Shown here in pieces: positions 28,807-37,629 of a stretch of 64,000 nucleotides of DNA (within the stretch, counting starts at the first letter, position 1; every line of letters begins with the position of its first letter). The notes under the pieces are model-generated. The model was not told where the DNA came from, searched no databases, and worked only from the letters and a program-made list of their open reading frames with translations. The stretch is taken from assembly GCA_000634735.1 (NCBI GenBank), contig JFLG01000073.1, forward strand, positions 1 through 64,000, read 5' to 3'. Source of the stretch: Prochlorococcus sp. scB241_528N17. GTDB taxonomy: Bacteria > Cyanobacteriota > Cyanobacteriia > PCC-6307 > Cyanobiaceae. The translations under genes were made by a program, and so were the position numbers.

Positions 28807-29344
28807 TTAAGAACTACTTTTTTCAAGCTCAGTTTCAATCAAAGGTTGAATTTTATCGAACTCATCATCTTCAACTAATAAGGCACCATTGTCTTTTAAT
28901 TTACCAACAATAAAAAAAAGGATCTATTGGTATATATAAGCCATATTCTTGGTCAAAAAGATTAAAGTTAACGAGCAATTCATAACTCTCACTATCATCA
29001 TCGACGTAATCTTCTTCTAATTCATCGTAAATTGGTTCTTCAAGTTCTCCTGATACTGTTAATGTAACTGCAGATCTTATAAGTCTTAAATCATGTTCTT
29101 GAAGGACTGCTTCAGCATTTTTTAGTATTTGTTCATTTTTATCTATTTTCTCAATCAGTTCAGGTTCATCTTTTTCATTTATCTTAAAAAGACTTACTGG
29201 AGTATCAACTGGCGTTAATAAAGCATATTCTTGGCCTTCAACACTTACTAATTGTTCAAGATAACAAAATAGCTCGTTTCCATTTGAGTCATTTAATAAA
29301 AGAGTCTGTGCATCATAATTATCATTTGAATTGGCTTCTTTCAT
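28807..29344 (-). CDS. DUF3727 protein, C-terminus frameshifted at a T8 run
   Basis: As read, the frame from ATG 29344 gives 147 residues and stops at 28901 after YIPIDPFFYCW. The family C-terminus continues in another frame: with seven Ts instead of eight at 28912-28919 it would read DPFFIVGKLKDNG, then EFDKIQPLIETELEKSSS, ending at TAA 28807 (about 178 residues). The protein is acidic with a central EEDYVDDDSE stretch. DUF3727 is a cyanobacterial/plastid family without known biochemical role; it often follows ruvX-like genes. I list the extent expected for the intact gene. Confidence 0.75.
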
Positions 29345-29370
29345 TTAAAAATTATCTATCCTTTTTAATA

Positions 29371-29832
29371 CTAATATTTTATCTGACGTTTACCAGCTAT
29401 TTCTTCTAATTCAGGACCTTCTTCGATCCATTGTTCAAGTATTATTTTTGCTGAAAAACTATCAATCAATCCGGATTTGTCTTTTTTTATTCCAAATCTT
29501 TCTGAAGATTCCCAAGTTGAACTATGTTCGTTGACATAAGAAAATGGAAGCTTTAATTCATTTGAAAGTAATTTACCGTAATTTTTACAGTCAATAGCTT
29601 GAGTGGTCATTTGACCTTCCTCATCTAGCGGTATACCCACAATAAAACCAGTCAAATTAAATTCATTTATATAATTTCTAATGATTTTAATCTCTTGATT
29701 ATTTTCAAATCGTTTCACTGCTGGAAGTATATTTGATGTTATGCAGAGGGGATCACAATAAGCTAATCCTATTCTTTTGGTACCTATATCCAAACTCAAA
29801 ATTGACTTGGGTTTGGGTTTGCAAAATTTCAC
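29371..29832 (-). CDS. ruvX: Putative pre-16S rRNA nuclease / Holliday junction resolvase-like (YqgF)
   Basis: A 153-residue RNase H-like protein of the YqgF family. The first strand [18 protein letters not shown] holds the catalytic Asp, [14 protein letters not shown] the second conserved loop, and [19 protein letters not shown] the catalytic Glu region. [21 protein letters not shown] has the final Asp. The E. coli relative processes the 16S rRNA 5' end. The gene overlaps the 351-residue gene upstream by four bases. Confidence 0.9.
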   Translation of the reverse strand: MKFCKPKPKSILSLDIGTKRIGLAYCDPLCITSNILPAVKRFENNQEIKIIRNYINEFNLTGFIVGIPLDEEGQMTTQAIDCKNYGKLLSNELKLPFSYVNEHSSTWESSERFGIKKDKSGLIDSFSAKIILEQWIEEGPELEEIAGKRQIKY

Positions 29833-30884
29833 TTTGTTTTTAATGGAAAAGGAGATGGATATGGATTACCTTGAGGACTTAATTTTTCAAAGATTGATTC
29901 CAAAGATTGATTTATTATATTTACTTGTTTGGACTCATTCTTAATTATTGTGTTCCTAATAAGAATTATTTCTTGATTTTTTTCTTTGATATTAAACTCT
30001 TCGAGAAAAACATTTAATTGAGAATTTTCTTTATAGGTTTTTAAATATGAAACAGGTGATTTTTCAAAAAATCTTTTTATAAATTCTTTTAAAATTGAAT
30101 TGAATCTCTTATCCCAATATCTACTTATAGTTAAAGTATAAATTTCTTCTTTTTGATAATTAATATCTTTTAAAATTGTACATAAAACTGAATTTTCATA
30201 TATTAAGGCACCACTCTTAGAGTTATTTCTTTTAAGAATATCCTCTTGATCAAAATCTAAAATATTTCTTATTAAGGGAGATTGATTTGATCTTACGAAA
30301 TTAACTATTTTTAATATATTTTGTTTATTTATGTTTTGGAATTCATTAATTAATGTATAGGCATTGGTATTTTGATTGTTAGGTTTATTTAGATCAGATC
30401 CATCCCAAAGGATTATCTCTCCTAAAGGTTGAAAGCCTAATTCTCTTGAGTTTGATATGAGGTCAACATTATTTATATCTGAATTAATTATCCAACTTGA
30501 AGTTTTGGTTTCTTTTATTGAGATAGATTTTTTTATCAATCCTAAAGTTAATTGTTTATCGGTTAAAGAACACTTGCTATTTATCAACTTGGGCTTAGAT
30601 ATTTTTAAGCAAGTCTCTTTTTTGTTTAATGGGAAAATGTTCAAATAACCGATAATTTCGTTTCCATATATAGCAATTATGCATTTATTTTTATTTTTCT
30701 TAAGATTATTCAAGAAGATTTTTAAGTCATCAAAGGTATTGATAATTGCCATCTTTAAAAACCAATTATTCAATTCCTTATTTTTAATATCTATTAAAAG
30801 ATTAATGTGCCGTATATGGAGTTCTTCAAAAGTTACTTCCATTCCTTTTTTAGATTGAAAAGAATAAGAGGTATCTTTTTTCAT
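29829..30884 (-). CDS. Conserved hypothetical, GNAT-like N-terminal domain
   Basis: A 351-residue protein not clearly assigned. The N-terminal half (about 15-165) looks like a GNAT acyltransferase: [19 protein letters not shown] as the central strands, then [17 protein letters not shown] as the C-terminal strands. The second half (about 180-320) may be a degenerate repeat of the same fold. No acetyl-CoA P-loop of the Q/RxxGxG/A form is obvious, so activity is uncertain. It is tightly packed: four bases overlap ruvX and zero gap to the CofE-like gene. Confidence 0.6.
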   Translation of the reverse strand: MKKDTSYSFQSKKGMEVTFEELHIRHINLLIDIKNKELNNWFLKMAIINTFDDLKIFLNNLKKNKNKCIIAIYGNEIIGYLNIFPLNKKETCLKISKPKLINSKCSLTDKQLTLGLIKKSISIKETKTSSWIINSDINNVDLISNSRELGFQPLGEIILWDGSDLNKPNNQNTNAYTLINEFQNINKQNILKIVNFVRSNQSPLIRNILDFDQEDILKRNNSKSGALIYENSVLCTILKDINYQKEEIYTLTISRYWDKRFNSILKEFIKRFFEKSPVSYLKTYKENSQLNVFLEEFNIKEKNQEIILIRNTIIKNESKQVNIINQSLESIFEKLSPQGNPYPSPFPLKTK

Positions 30885-32051
30885 TTACTTTTTTTCTCTT
30901 ATTAATACTATAGGGGTTTTTTCATCTCCATTGCCAGCTGGATTAGATAATAAGTTTCTTTTAAGTATTTTATTTACTTTTTTACTTGAACTTGCTAAGA
31001 CTTTCACACCTCCAAGATCATTAACATCGACAACAGCAACATCTATATTTAGATAGTTCGAGACCTCCTTACAAAATAAATCCGCATTGAGAGGACCCAT
31101 AACTATACTCTTGTCGTAAGGTGTAACTGTGCCGCTTATATCATCAATGAGGGATGATTCTGAACCAGTTAACCTATAAAACATACCTTTAATACCAAAT
31201 AATTTGAAGAGAAATCCAATTAATAGTGCAAAGGTTATTCTTGTGACTCCGATTCTATTTATTAATAATTGCATTCCGCAAGCTGTTGCGAGACTGCTTG
31301 TAGGGTGAAAAAAATAACATAAAGCTTTCGAAAATAAACTATATTCTAAATTTTTAGGGGAAATATATCTATTTTGCATAATCGCTAGCGGACTCTCGCC
31401 GATTGTTAAAATATCATTTTTTTCTACAATTCCTTTGCAGTATTCAATCACAGTACTTACTGGATTATCAAAGCAACCAAGTATATCAGTTTTAATAGCA
31501 AAAGCTTTATATTTATTATTTAAAGTAATTTCAGAAACTTCTTTCGGCCTTTGTTTTTGACTATCTAAATTAATTAAAAAACAATCCTCATTATTTGTAA
31601 TACCAAAATGTCCATAGTTCTCCCAAAATACTTTTAACCATAAATATTTTATTTTTTTTCTAAAATTATTATTGCTAAATTTATATATGATTCTTACAAA
31701 TAATTCTGAATTTGACTTGATAATTGTTGTTGGCCAGTAATTATTTAAATTCTTAATTTTATTATTTTCATATATATAAATATCTTCTTGATAATTAAAA
31801 TTTTGGGAATATTCGTTACCTTTATTTTTAAAAAAATCTAATTCAAAATTTATATTAGATACCATCGTCTCTTTGGTTTTACTTTTATTAGTTATTTTTA
31901 AATCAATAATTAATTCGTTTAAACCATCTTTTTTTTTGATTTTATAATTTATAGGTACCAGATTTAATTTTGATTTGGGTGAGTTTTTAATATATAAATC
32001 TGAAAGAATTAAAAAAAATAAAAGAAATAAGAGGATATTTATTAATATCAT
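30885..32051 (-). CDS. F420-0:gamma-glutamyl ligase-like protein with N-terminal anchor
   Basis: A 388-residue protein. Residues about 2-19 form a hydrophobic anchor, then a cyanobacterial N-terminal region of about 160 residues follows. The C-terminal domain resembles CofE-type F420-0 gamma-glutamyl ligases: AIKTDILGCFDNPVSTVIEYC, DILTIGESPLAIMQNRY, SGTVTPYDKSIVMGPLNADLFC and VAVVDVNDLGGVKVLAS. Prochlorococcus is not known to make F420 that I recall, so the substrate is open. It overlaps the thioredoxin-like gene by four bases. Confidence 0.75.
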   Translation of the reverse strand: MILINILLFLLFFLILSDLYIKNSPKSKLNLVPINYKIKKKDGLNELIIDLKITNKSKTKETMVSNINFELDFFKNKGNEYSQNFNYQEDIYIYENNKIKNLNNYWPTTIIKSNSELFVRIIYKFSNNNFRKKIKYLWLKVFWENYGHFGITNNEDCFLINLDSQKQRPKEVSEITLNNKYKAFAIKTDILGCFDNPVSTVIEYCKGIVEKNDILTIGESPLAIMQNRYISPKNLEYSLFSKALCYFFHPTSSLATACGMQLLINRIGVTRITFALLIGFLFKLFGIKGMFYRLTGSESSLIDDISGTVTPYDKSIVMGPLNADLFCKEVSNYLNIDVAVVDVNDLGGVKVLASSSKKVNKILKRNLLSNPAGNGDEKTPIVLIREKK

Positions 32052-32605
32052 TTTTTAATTAATTTTTTTTTATCTTTTTTTTCAGAAATGATACTGTTGT
32101 ATTCATTAAAACTCTCTACAGAAAATGTCGTATCTTCTATATTAATTCCTTTTAGTTCTCCTATAACTTTGTTTAATTCATCGATATTAATCATTCCATT
32201 TTCATCAAATTTAACTTCACCATCGCTATTTAAAATTACGGTTTGTGGAATTAATCCGTTCCAATAATAATTAGGTTCATTTCTAAGATCAGACTTTTCT
32301 TTATCCTGTAATTCATCAGTAGTTAGAGCAATGATATCTATATTATTTCTCCATATCAAATCTAAACCAGATATTATCGGAGCCATAGCTTTACTATCTG
32401 AGCTATCGTCAAGATAAAAAAATAAAACTGCTACTCTTTTATTTTTTAATGATTCCTGAAGAGTTGTTTGGGGAGGAACTATTGCCCCATTTCCCGCGTA
32501 TATAGGAAAGATGTTGCCATCGTAACTATCAGAATCTCTAGATGCATTTGCTTTATATGGACTTAAGAAAATTAATGCTATTAGGATCCATTGAATTATT
32601 TTCAT
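32048..32605 (-). CDS. Exported thioredoxin-fold protein (possible PSI accumulation factor type)
   Basis: A 185-residue protein with a signal peptide or anchor ending near PYKANA (about residue 21). The thioredoxin-like core shows KRVAVLFFYLDDSSDSKAMAPIISGLDLIWR and later GLIPQTVILNSDGEV with the cis-Pro. The usual CxxC is replaced by SSDSKA, so it is not a redox thioredoxin. Similar cyanobacterial lumenal proteins are annotated as thylakoid PSI-accumulation factors; that link is from memory. It is coupled to the CofE-like gene. Confidence 0.68.
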   Translation of the reverse strand: MKIIQWILIALIFLSPYKANASRDSDSYDGNIFPIYAGNGAIVPPQTTLQESLKNKRVAVLFFYLDDSSDSKAMAPIISGLDLIWRNNIDIIALTTDELQDKEKSDLRNEPNYYWNGLIPQTVILNSDGEVKFDENGMINIDELNKVIGELKGINIEDTTFSVESFNEYNSIISEKKDKKKLIKK

Positions 32606-32619
32606 TAAAGTTTAAAAAC

Positions 32620-34236
32620 TTACTTTGAACTTGATCTTCCTAATCCTTGAAGGATTCCTTTCCCCACTAAACCAATAGCTTTGCCAACGACCTTTGTAAG
32701 GAAAGTTACAAAAAGATTACCGATATATTTTACAGCAACTTCTAACTGCGGTGCTACTGCATCTCTTATCTCAACTAATAATGTAACTTGTTTTTGTAGC
32801 CATTCTAGATTCTCTAATTCTTTCTCCCTATTTTCATTTTTAAAGTAACGGGTAAATTTTTTATCAATAATATCAATATATTCTCGTTTACTCTCATACA
32901 AATAGATAGGCATATAAATATAGTCATGCCAGCGATTGTAGTTATTAATATTATTTCTAAATCTTTCAAAATTTCTTGTCGATTGTAATTCGGGATTTAT
33001 AAGTACAGTTCTTAATTCAGGCCAAGAAGAACAAATATTAAAGATTTCAGAGGCTAATAAATTACAGTTCCTTATTGTCCAATTTGAAATTATACTTTCG
33101 AGGATCAAAAACGATTCTGTTTCATATAGAGGGAGTAATTTCCCATCATAGTCAAGAGCTTCATTTTTAATAATTGGCTCAATAAACATTATTGATTCAT
33201 GTGATTCTCTATCTATCTCTTCGCAACTTATCTCACTATAAATAAAATCATTTATTGAAATAGATTCGCCTCCTTTTTTTAATCGAAAATAACTGTCTGT
33301 GATATTTGAAATTGTATTAACTTTAAGTTCTTTTATAAGAGAATCTAAATCATCTTTAAAATCTTTCTCCTTATAGTTTTCCTTAATATTTTTTACTAAA
33401 TTATCTAACTCATCTAACATTTTGCAAATTAGTCGCGAAATGAATTCTTTCTTTATTCCAGAGAGAATTATTGATGAATTATTAAATTCAACTTGTAAGT
33501 TAGTTGAGCTATACCTTTCTTTTAGTCTATCTAAAATCAAATTCCATATTTCTGCGGTGTTTTTATCTTTTATGAAAACAGTGTTCTTATTTTCAAGATT
33601 AATTTTATTTTCAGTGTAAACCGCCTCTGTATAAAGTTCTAGTGAATTACCCCATAAGAAAATTAGAAAAGATTTTGCAGTAATAAGTTCTCTTAATCTT
33701 CCTTTTAAAATGAATTTATAAAATTCTGGTGTTGAATCAGAGTTGACATATTTGAATATATGATTAATTTCAGAATCGATTTGTTTAAGACCTGAAGTTA
33801 GAATTTTTTGACTAAAAGAGAGAGGCTTATTTTTGTTTAATTGAACTCGGGAATTATTTTCAATATCAAATACCCTTCCTCCATTTAAAATGGTATCAAT
33901 AGATTCAAGAACTTTTTCTGCACTGGGATTTAAAAGAAAACCTTCAGCATTTAACGATGGAGGGTTATTTGCTTCATAAACAAGTTCGCCAGAGAGAATT
34001 ATAAGAAACTTTGACTCATCATATCTTTCTCTTAATTTTAAAAACTCTAACCTTACAAGATCTTCTGATTGGAAATTAAGAACATTCCATATAACTAAAT
34101 CTGGAGTTTTATCACCTGTTCCATTATTAAAATTAATTTCTAAATTTTGGTCTAGTGATGTTAACTTAAGCGATAAAGATTCTGCTATTAAGCTTGGAGC
34201 AATAATCAATATCGATTTTTTTGAAATTAATTCCAA
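32620..34236 (-). CDS. DUF3685 protein with degenerate receiver-like N-terminus
   Basis: A 538-residue cyanobacteria-specific protein. Residues about 7-120 look like a response-regulator receiver fold (KSILIIAPSLIAESLSLKL, PDLVIWNVLN, KFLIILSGELVY, GFLLNPSAEKVLESI) but lack a clear phosphoacceptor Asp pattern. A helical middle and a C-terminal region ending VGKAIGLVGKGILQGLGRSS, with a hydrophobic stretch, follow. The function is unknown. It is first in the block of poorly known genes running down to the DUF3727 gene. Confidence 0.75.
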   Translation of the reverse strand: MELISKKSILIIAPSLIAESLSLKLTSLDQNLEINFNNGTGDKTPDLVIWNVLNFQSEDLVRLEFLKLRERYDESKFLIILSGELVYEANNPPSLNAEGFLLNPSAEKVLESIDTILNGGRVFDIENNSRVQLNKNKPLSFSQKILTSGLKQIDSEINHIFKYVNSDSTPEFYKFILKGRLRELITAKSFLIFLWGNSLELYTEAVYTENKINLENKNTVFIKDKNTAEIWNLILDRLKERYSSTNLQVEFNNSSIILSGIKKEFISRLICKMLDELDNLVKNIKENYKEKDFKDDLDSLIKELKVNTISNITDSYFRLKKGGESISINDFIYSEISCEEIDRESHESIMFIEPIIKNEALDYDGKLLPLYETESFLILESIISNWTIRNCNLLASEIFNICSSWPELRTVLINPELQSTRNFERFRNNINNYNRWHDYIYMPIYLYESKREYIDIIDKKFTRYFKNENREKELENLEWLQKQVTLLVEIRDAVAPQLEVAVKYIGNLFVTFLTKVVGKAIGLVGKGILQGLGRSSSK

Positions 34237-34315
34237 GACTAGATTTCTTATCTCTTATTCAAAATTAACTAACAATTACTGCAAACACCAGCCTTAATAG
34301 AATTTTTATACTCTT

Positions 34316-35083
34316 TTAAGCGTAGTAATTTGTGTTTAAATCAAAGTCATTTAATCTCTCTGCTGACAATACATTATTCGCTTCGTTTATTGTGAATTTA
34401 TTTTCATATAGAGCTTTACCTACTATTACTCCAAAGAGTCCAGAGTTTTCAAATTTTACTAACGATAATAAATCAGAAATTGAACCAACACCGCCTGAAG
34501 CTATTACTGGAATATCTGTAATTTCAAGTATGCTTTTTATGAATTCTTCATTTGTCCCTTCTAAAGTCCCATCTGTATTTATATCTGTAACAATAAAACT
34601 AGCAATTTTAAATGAAGAAAACTCCTTTACTAGATCTGTGGCCAAAATATTAGATTGCTCAAGCCAACCCCTTGTACTCACTTTTCCATCTTTTGCATCT
34701 ATACCAACAATTATCCTTCCAGGAAATTTATTTGATAAGTCTTTAACTAGTTCTTTATTTTCTATTGCAGAGGTTCCCATGATAACTTTCTCAATACCAT
34801 AAGAAAATAATTGTTCTATCCTTTCTTGAGACCTTATCCCCCCACCTATTTGAATAGGTATGTTAACTGTTTTTGCAATCTTTTTTATTGATTTATCGTT
34901 TGTTGGGGATCCAGTTTTTGCAGCATCCAAATCAACTATATGTATATATTTTGCTCCTTCGCTTTCCCAAAATTTAGCTTGCTCATGAGGCTCTTTTGTG
35001 AAGTCTTTTCTTTTATTAAAGTCGCCTTTAAAAAGCCTTACACACTTACCATTCATTAAATCAATTGCTGGTATTAGGTCCAT
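34316..35083 (-). CDS. hisA: Phosphoribosylformimino-5-aminoimidazole carboxamide ribotide isomerase
   Basis: A 255-residue TIM-barrel isomerase of histidine synthesis. Features: LIPAIDLMNGKCVRLFKGDF (catalytic Asp), IHIVDLDAAKTGSPTN, PIQIGGGIRSQERIEQL, IVGIDAKDGKVSTRGW, VTDINTDGTLEG and PVIASGGVGSISDL. All motifs are present. It is divergent from the CSP41-like gene with a 92-base spacer. Confidence 0.95.
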   Translation of the reverse strand: MDLIPAIDLMNGKCVRLFKGDFNKRKDFTKEPHEQAKFWESEGAKYIHIVDLDAAKTGSPTNDKSIKKIAKTVNIPIQIGGGIRSQERIEQLFSYGIEKVIMGTSAIENKELVKDLSNKFPGRIIVGIDAKDGKVSTRGWLEQSNILATDLVKEFSSFKIASFIVTDINTDGTLEGTNEEFIKSILEITDIPVIASGGVGSISDLLSLVKFENSGLFGVIVGKALYENKFTINEANNVLSAERLNDFDLNTNYYA

Positions 35084-35175
35084 AGAATCATCCTTTTCAT
35101 TAATTACTTATTAGTAGTACTATTCAATATGTAATTCTATTTAAGATTACTACTTCAGTTAAATATTTTTCGAAT

Positions 35176-36096
35176 ATGAAAATTCTTGTAATGGGTGGCA
35201 CTAGATTTGTTGGCAAGTCTTTGGTTGGAAAGTTATTAAGTAAAAATTATGATATTGATATTTTCACGAGAGGTAATAAAAGTAATCCTGAAAAAACAAA
35301 TTTAATTAAGGGTGATAGAAATAATTCAGAAGATATCCTCAAGCTAAGAAATAAAAAGTATGATGTTGTTTATGATATTTCTGGACGAGAGTTAGAACAA
35401 ACCAAACTTCTTATAGAAAATTTAGATAACTCTTTCAAGAGATATATATATGTCAGCTCTGCAGGTGTTTATAAAGATAATTGTGAACTACCCTTATCCG
35501 AAGTTGATCCAATTGATCCAGAAAGTAGGCATAAAGGAAAGTTTGAGACAGAAAATTGGTTAAAAAACCAAAAAATCCCTTTTACAAGTTTTAGACCTAC
35601 TTATATTTATGGACCAGGCAATTATAATAAAATTGAAAATTGGTTTTTTGAAAGGTTATTTACTAAAAAATCTATACCAATCCCTGGTGACGGTTCTTTA
35701 ATTACTCAGCTAGGCCATGTTTCGGATCTAACTGATGTAATGATAAGATGCATAAATTTTGAAAATTCCAAAAATAATATTTACAATTGTTCAGGTGAAA
35801 AAGGAGTAACAATCAAGGGTTTAATTTATTTCTGTGCGAATGTTCTTGGATTAGACCAAAATGAGATTTCTTTAAGAACATTTGATTATCAAAAATTAGA
35901 TCCTAAGTCTCGAAAGGGATTTCCAATTAGATTAAATCATTATCAGACTGATATCTCTAAGATAAAACGTGATTTAGAGTGGGCGCCAACTTTTGATTTG
36001 CTTAATGGTCTAAAGGATAGTTTTGTGAATGATTTCAGTAATAAAAAGAGTGAGGAGTTTGATGAAAATTCAGATAATATTCTTTTTAATTCTTAA
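35176..36096 (+). CDS. NAD-dependent epimerase-fold protein, CSP41 type
   Basis: A 306-residue short-chain-dehydrogenase-fold protein. The nucleotide motif is VMGGTRFVGKSLVGKLL. Instead of the epimerase YxxxK, the sequence reads YVSSAGVY followed by ESRHKGKFETENWL, the arrangement seen in chloroplast stem-loop-binding proteins CSP41a/b. SFRPTYIYGPGNY follows. Plant CSP41 binds plastid RNAs, and cyanobacterial members are linked to ribosomes or RNA. I infer an RNA-related rather than a sugar-nucleotide role. The 3' end overlaps pgsA by 27 bases in convergent orientation. Confidence 0.85.
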   Translation: MKILVMGGTRFVGKSLVGKLLSKNYDIDIFTRGNKSNPEKTNLIKGDRNNSEDILKLRNKKYDVVYDISGRELEQTKLLIENLDNSFKRYIYVSSAGVYKDNCELPLSEVDPIDPESRHKGKFETENWLKNQKIPFTSFRPTYIYGPGNYNKIENWFFERLFTKKSIPIPGDGSLITQLGHVSDLTDVMIRCINFENSKNNIYNCSGEKGVTIKGLIYFCANVLGLDQNEISLRTFDYQKLDPKSRKGFPIRLNHYQTDISKIKRDLEWAPTFDLLNGLKDSFVNDFSNKKSEEFDENSDNILFNS

Positions 36097-36609
36097 ATAG
36101 CCTAATAAAGTCACAAAAGTCAGGATGAAACCTAACCAATAAAAAATTAAAGCCAAATTATTCAATAAGCTAATTTTATATGGTGTAAAGAAGGTAATTA
36201 CTGAAATAAAAAAGAAAAATGTTTTGTATTTTCCTAACAATGATGCTGGTAAACCGTCTTTTGTAGAGTTCCTTAGGCTAGAGATAATTAATTCTCTAAA
36301 TAAAATTAATGACAAAGACCAGAAGGGTATAAAATTATTTTTACAAAGGAAGGTCAAAGGAATTAAATAGAATACTTTATCGCTTAAGGGATCAAGAATA
36401 GCTCCTAATCTGGTTTTAAGATTAAATTTCCTGGCAATTAACCCATCAAAATAATCAGTTAAACCTCCAATAATAATCAATATAAAGACATAAAAAGGTC
36501 TGTTAATTTCTAAAAAAAGTATTAATGGAAATACAAGGAAAAGGCGAGATATCGATAATAAATTGGGAAAATTCAATGCCAAATTTTGTAGATTTTTTCT
36601 TAATAACAA
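36070..36609 (-). CDS. pgsA: CDP-diacylglycerol-glycerol-3-phosphate 3-phosphatidyltransferase
   Basis: A 179-residue polytopic membrane enzyme making phosphatidylglycerol phosphate, an essential thylakoid lipid precursor. The CDP-alcohol phosphotransferase motif is complete: DYFDGLIARKFNLKTRLGAILDPLSD (shown here only as its key residues: DG-AR, G-D-D). Several hydrophobic helices follow. Its 3' end overlaps the convergent CSP41-like gene. The start ATG at 36609 follows a 184-base AT-rich intergenic region. Confidence 0.92.
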   Translation of the reverse strand: MLLRKNLQNLALNFPNLLSISRLFLVFPLILFLEINRPFYVFILIIIGGLTDYFDGLIARKFNLKTRLGAILDPLSDKVFYLIPLTFLCKNNFIPFWSLSLILFRELIISSLRNSTKDGLPASLLGKYKTFFFFISVITFFTPYKISLLNNLALIFYWLGFILTFVTLLGYLRIKKNII

Positions 36610-36793
36610 ATTAGTTTTTGTATATAAAAAATATATTACACTCTCAACAAGCTTAAATTTTTAGTAAAAATTTTAAATGGTTTTTGATGCTAGATTCTAA
36701 AATTTATTTTAAATCTGAATCCTAAAGATTATAAACTCAACTTCTTTTTATGAATGATGATGTTTTATATTACAAATTAATTCCTTATAAATA

Positions 36794-37405
36794 ATGCAGC
36801 CTCATAGCCTAAAGCTATCTCCAGAATCTGATTTGATAAATTCAATTAAAGAATATTCTTTATCGAATAATTTATACGGATATGTTTCTGGAGTGGTTGG
36901 TAATCTTAGAAAAGTTTGTATTCAATGCCCAGGTAATCAAGAGATAAATAAATTTGAAGGAAATCTAGAGATAGTTTCTTTAAACGGACATTTTAATAAA
37001 GGAGATGTTCATTTACATTTGAGTTTTGCAGATGAGGGCTGTAATGTGTTTGGCGGCCATCTTGAGGAGGGATGTATTGTAAAAAAAGGTACTGATATAT
37101 TATTACTTTCTTTTGAACAGAAAACTATTAATATCTCAAATCATGATTTAATCATTAATGAATCACGTGTAAAAGCATATATTTTAAAGGATTGTCCTTG
37201 GTCTAAAAGAGCAATTAGGTTGCTTAATTCATTATCTATCCCTCATGAAGTTACTCTAATAGACAATGATGAGAGCTTTCAAAAAATTATGACTCAAAGT
37301 AGCAACAATACTTTCCCTCAAATATTTTTGGATAATAAATTTTTTGGAGGATATGATGAACTTTCAGAACAAGCAAAATTGGATAACTTAATTTCATTTA
37401 AGTAA
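36794..37405 (+). CDS. PPC (DUF296) domain - glutaredoxin fusion
   Basis: A 203-residue two-domain protein. Residues about 1-115 form a PPC/DUF296 domain: YGYVSGVVGNLRKVCIQ, then GDVHLHLSFADEGCNVFGGHLEEGCIV, with the conserved HxHLSxAD and GGHL elements. Residues about 122-203 form a glutaredoxin: AYILKDCPWSKRAIRLLNSL (active site CPWS), then TFPQIFLDNKFFGGYDEL with the cis-Pro and GG. The monothiol-like active site (Cys then Ser) suggests glutathione- or Fe-S-related chemistry. What the PPC domain binds (DNA, nucleotide or ligand) is not clear. It stands alone on the plus strand. Confidence 0.82.
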   Translation: MQPHSLKLSPESDLINSIKEYSLSNNLYGYVSGVVGNLRKVCIQCPGNQEINKFEGNLEIVSLNGHFNKGDVHLHLSFADEGCNVFGGHLEEGCIVKKGTDILLLSFEQKTINISNHDLIINESRVKAYILKDCPWSKRAIRLLNSLSIPHEVTLIDNDESFQKIMTQSSNNTFPQIFLDNKFFGGYDELSEQAKLDNLISFK

Positions 37406-37414
37406 TCTAAAATT

Positions 37415-37603
37415 TTAACTATCACGATTAGTAAGCTTTTCAGCAACTAATTCGTCCTCTAACTGCTTTATTAATCTTGATACAAGACTTTGAAATTCTG
37501 GTTGACAGCCTTTAAATGCAGCTTTATGTCTTATTGGCTCGTTTCTAGTTCTTAAATCAGTAAGCATTAATTGTAATGCGTCAATTTTGGGATTTATTTT
37601 CAT
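37415..37603 (-). CDS. Small conserved hypothetical protein
   Basis: A 62-residue soluble protein with a predicted helical, charged C-terminus (SLVSRLIKQLEDELVAEKL) and an N-terminal helical stretch PKIDALQLMLTDLRTRN. I do not recognise a family. It lies 27 bases upstream of the SDR gene on the same strand and is convergent with the PPC-glutaredoxin gene. Confidence 0.6.
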   Translation of the reverse strand: MKINPKIDALQLMLTDLRTRNEPIRHKAAFKGCQPEFQSLVSRLIKQLEDELVAEKLTNRDS

Positions 37604-37629
37604 AGTTTTAATTTATATATTTGCATCTT

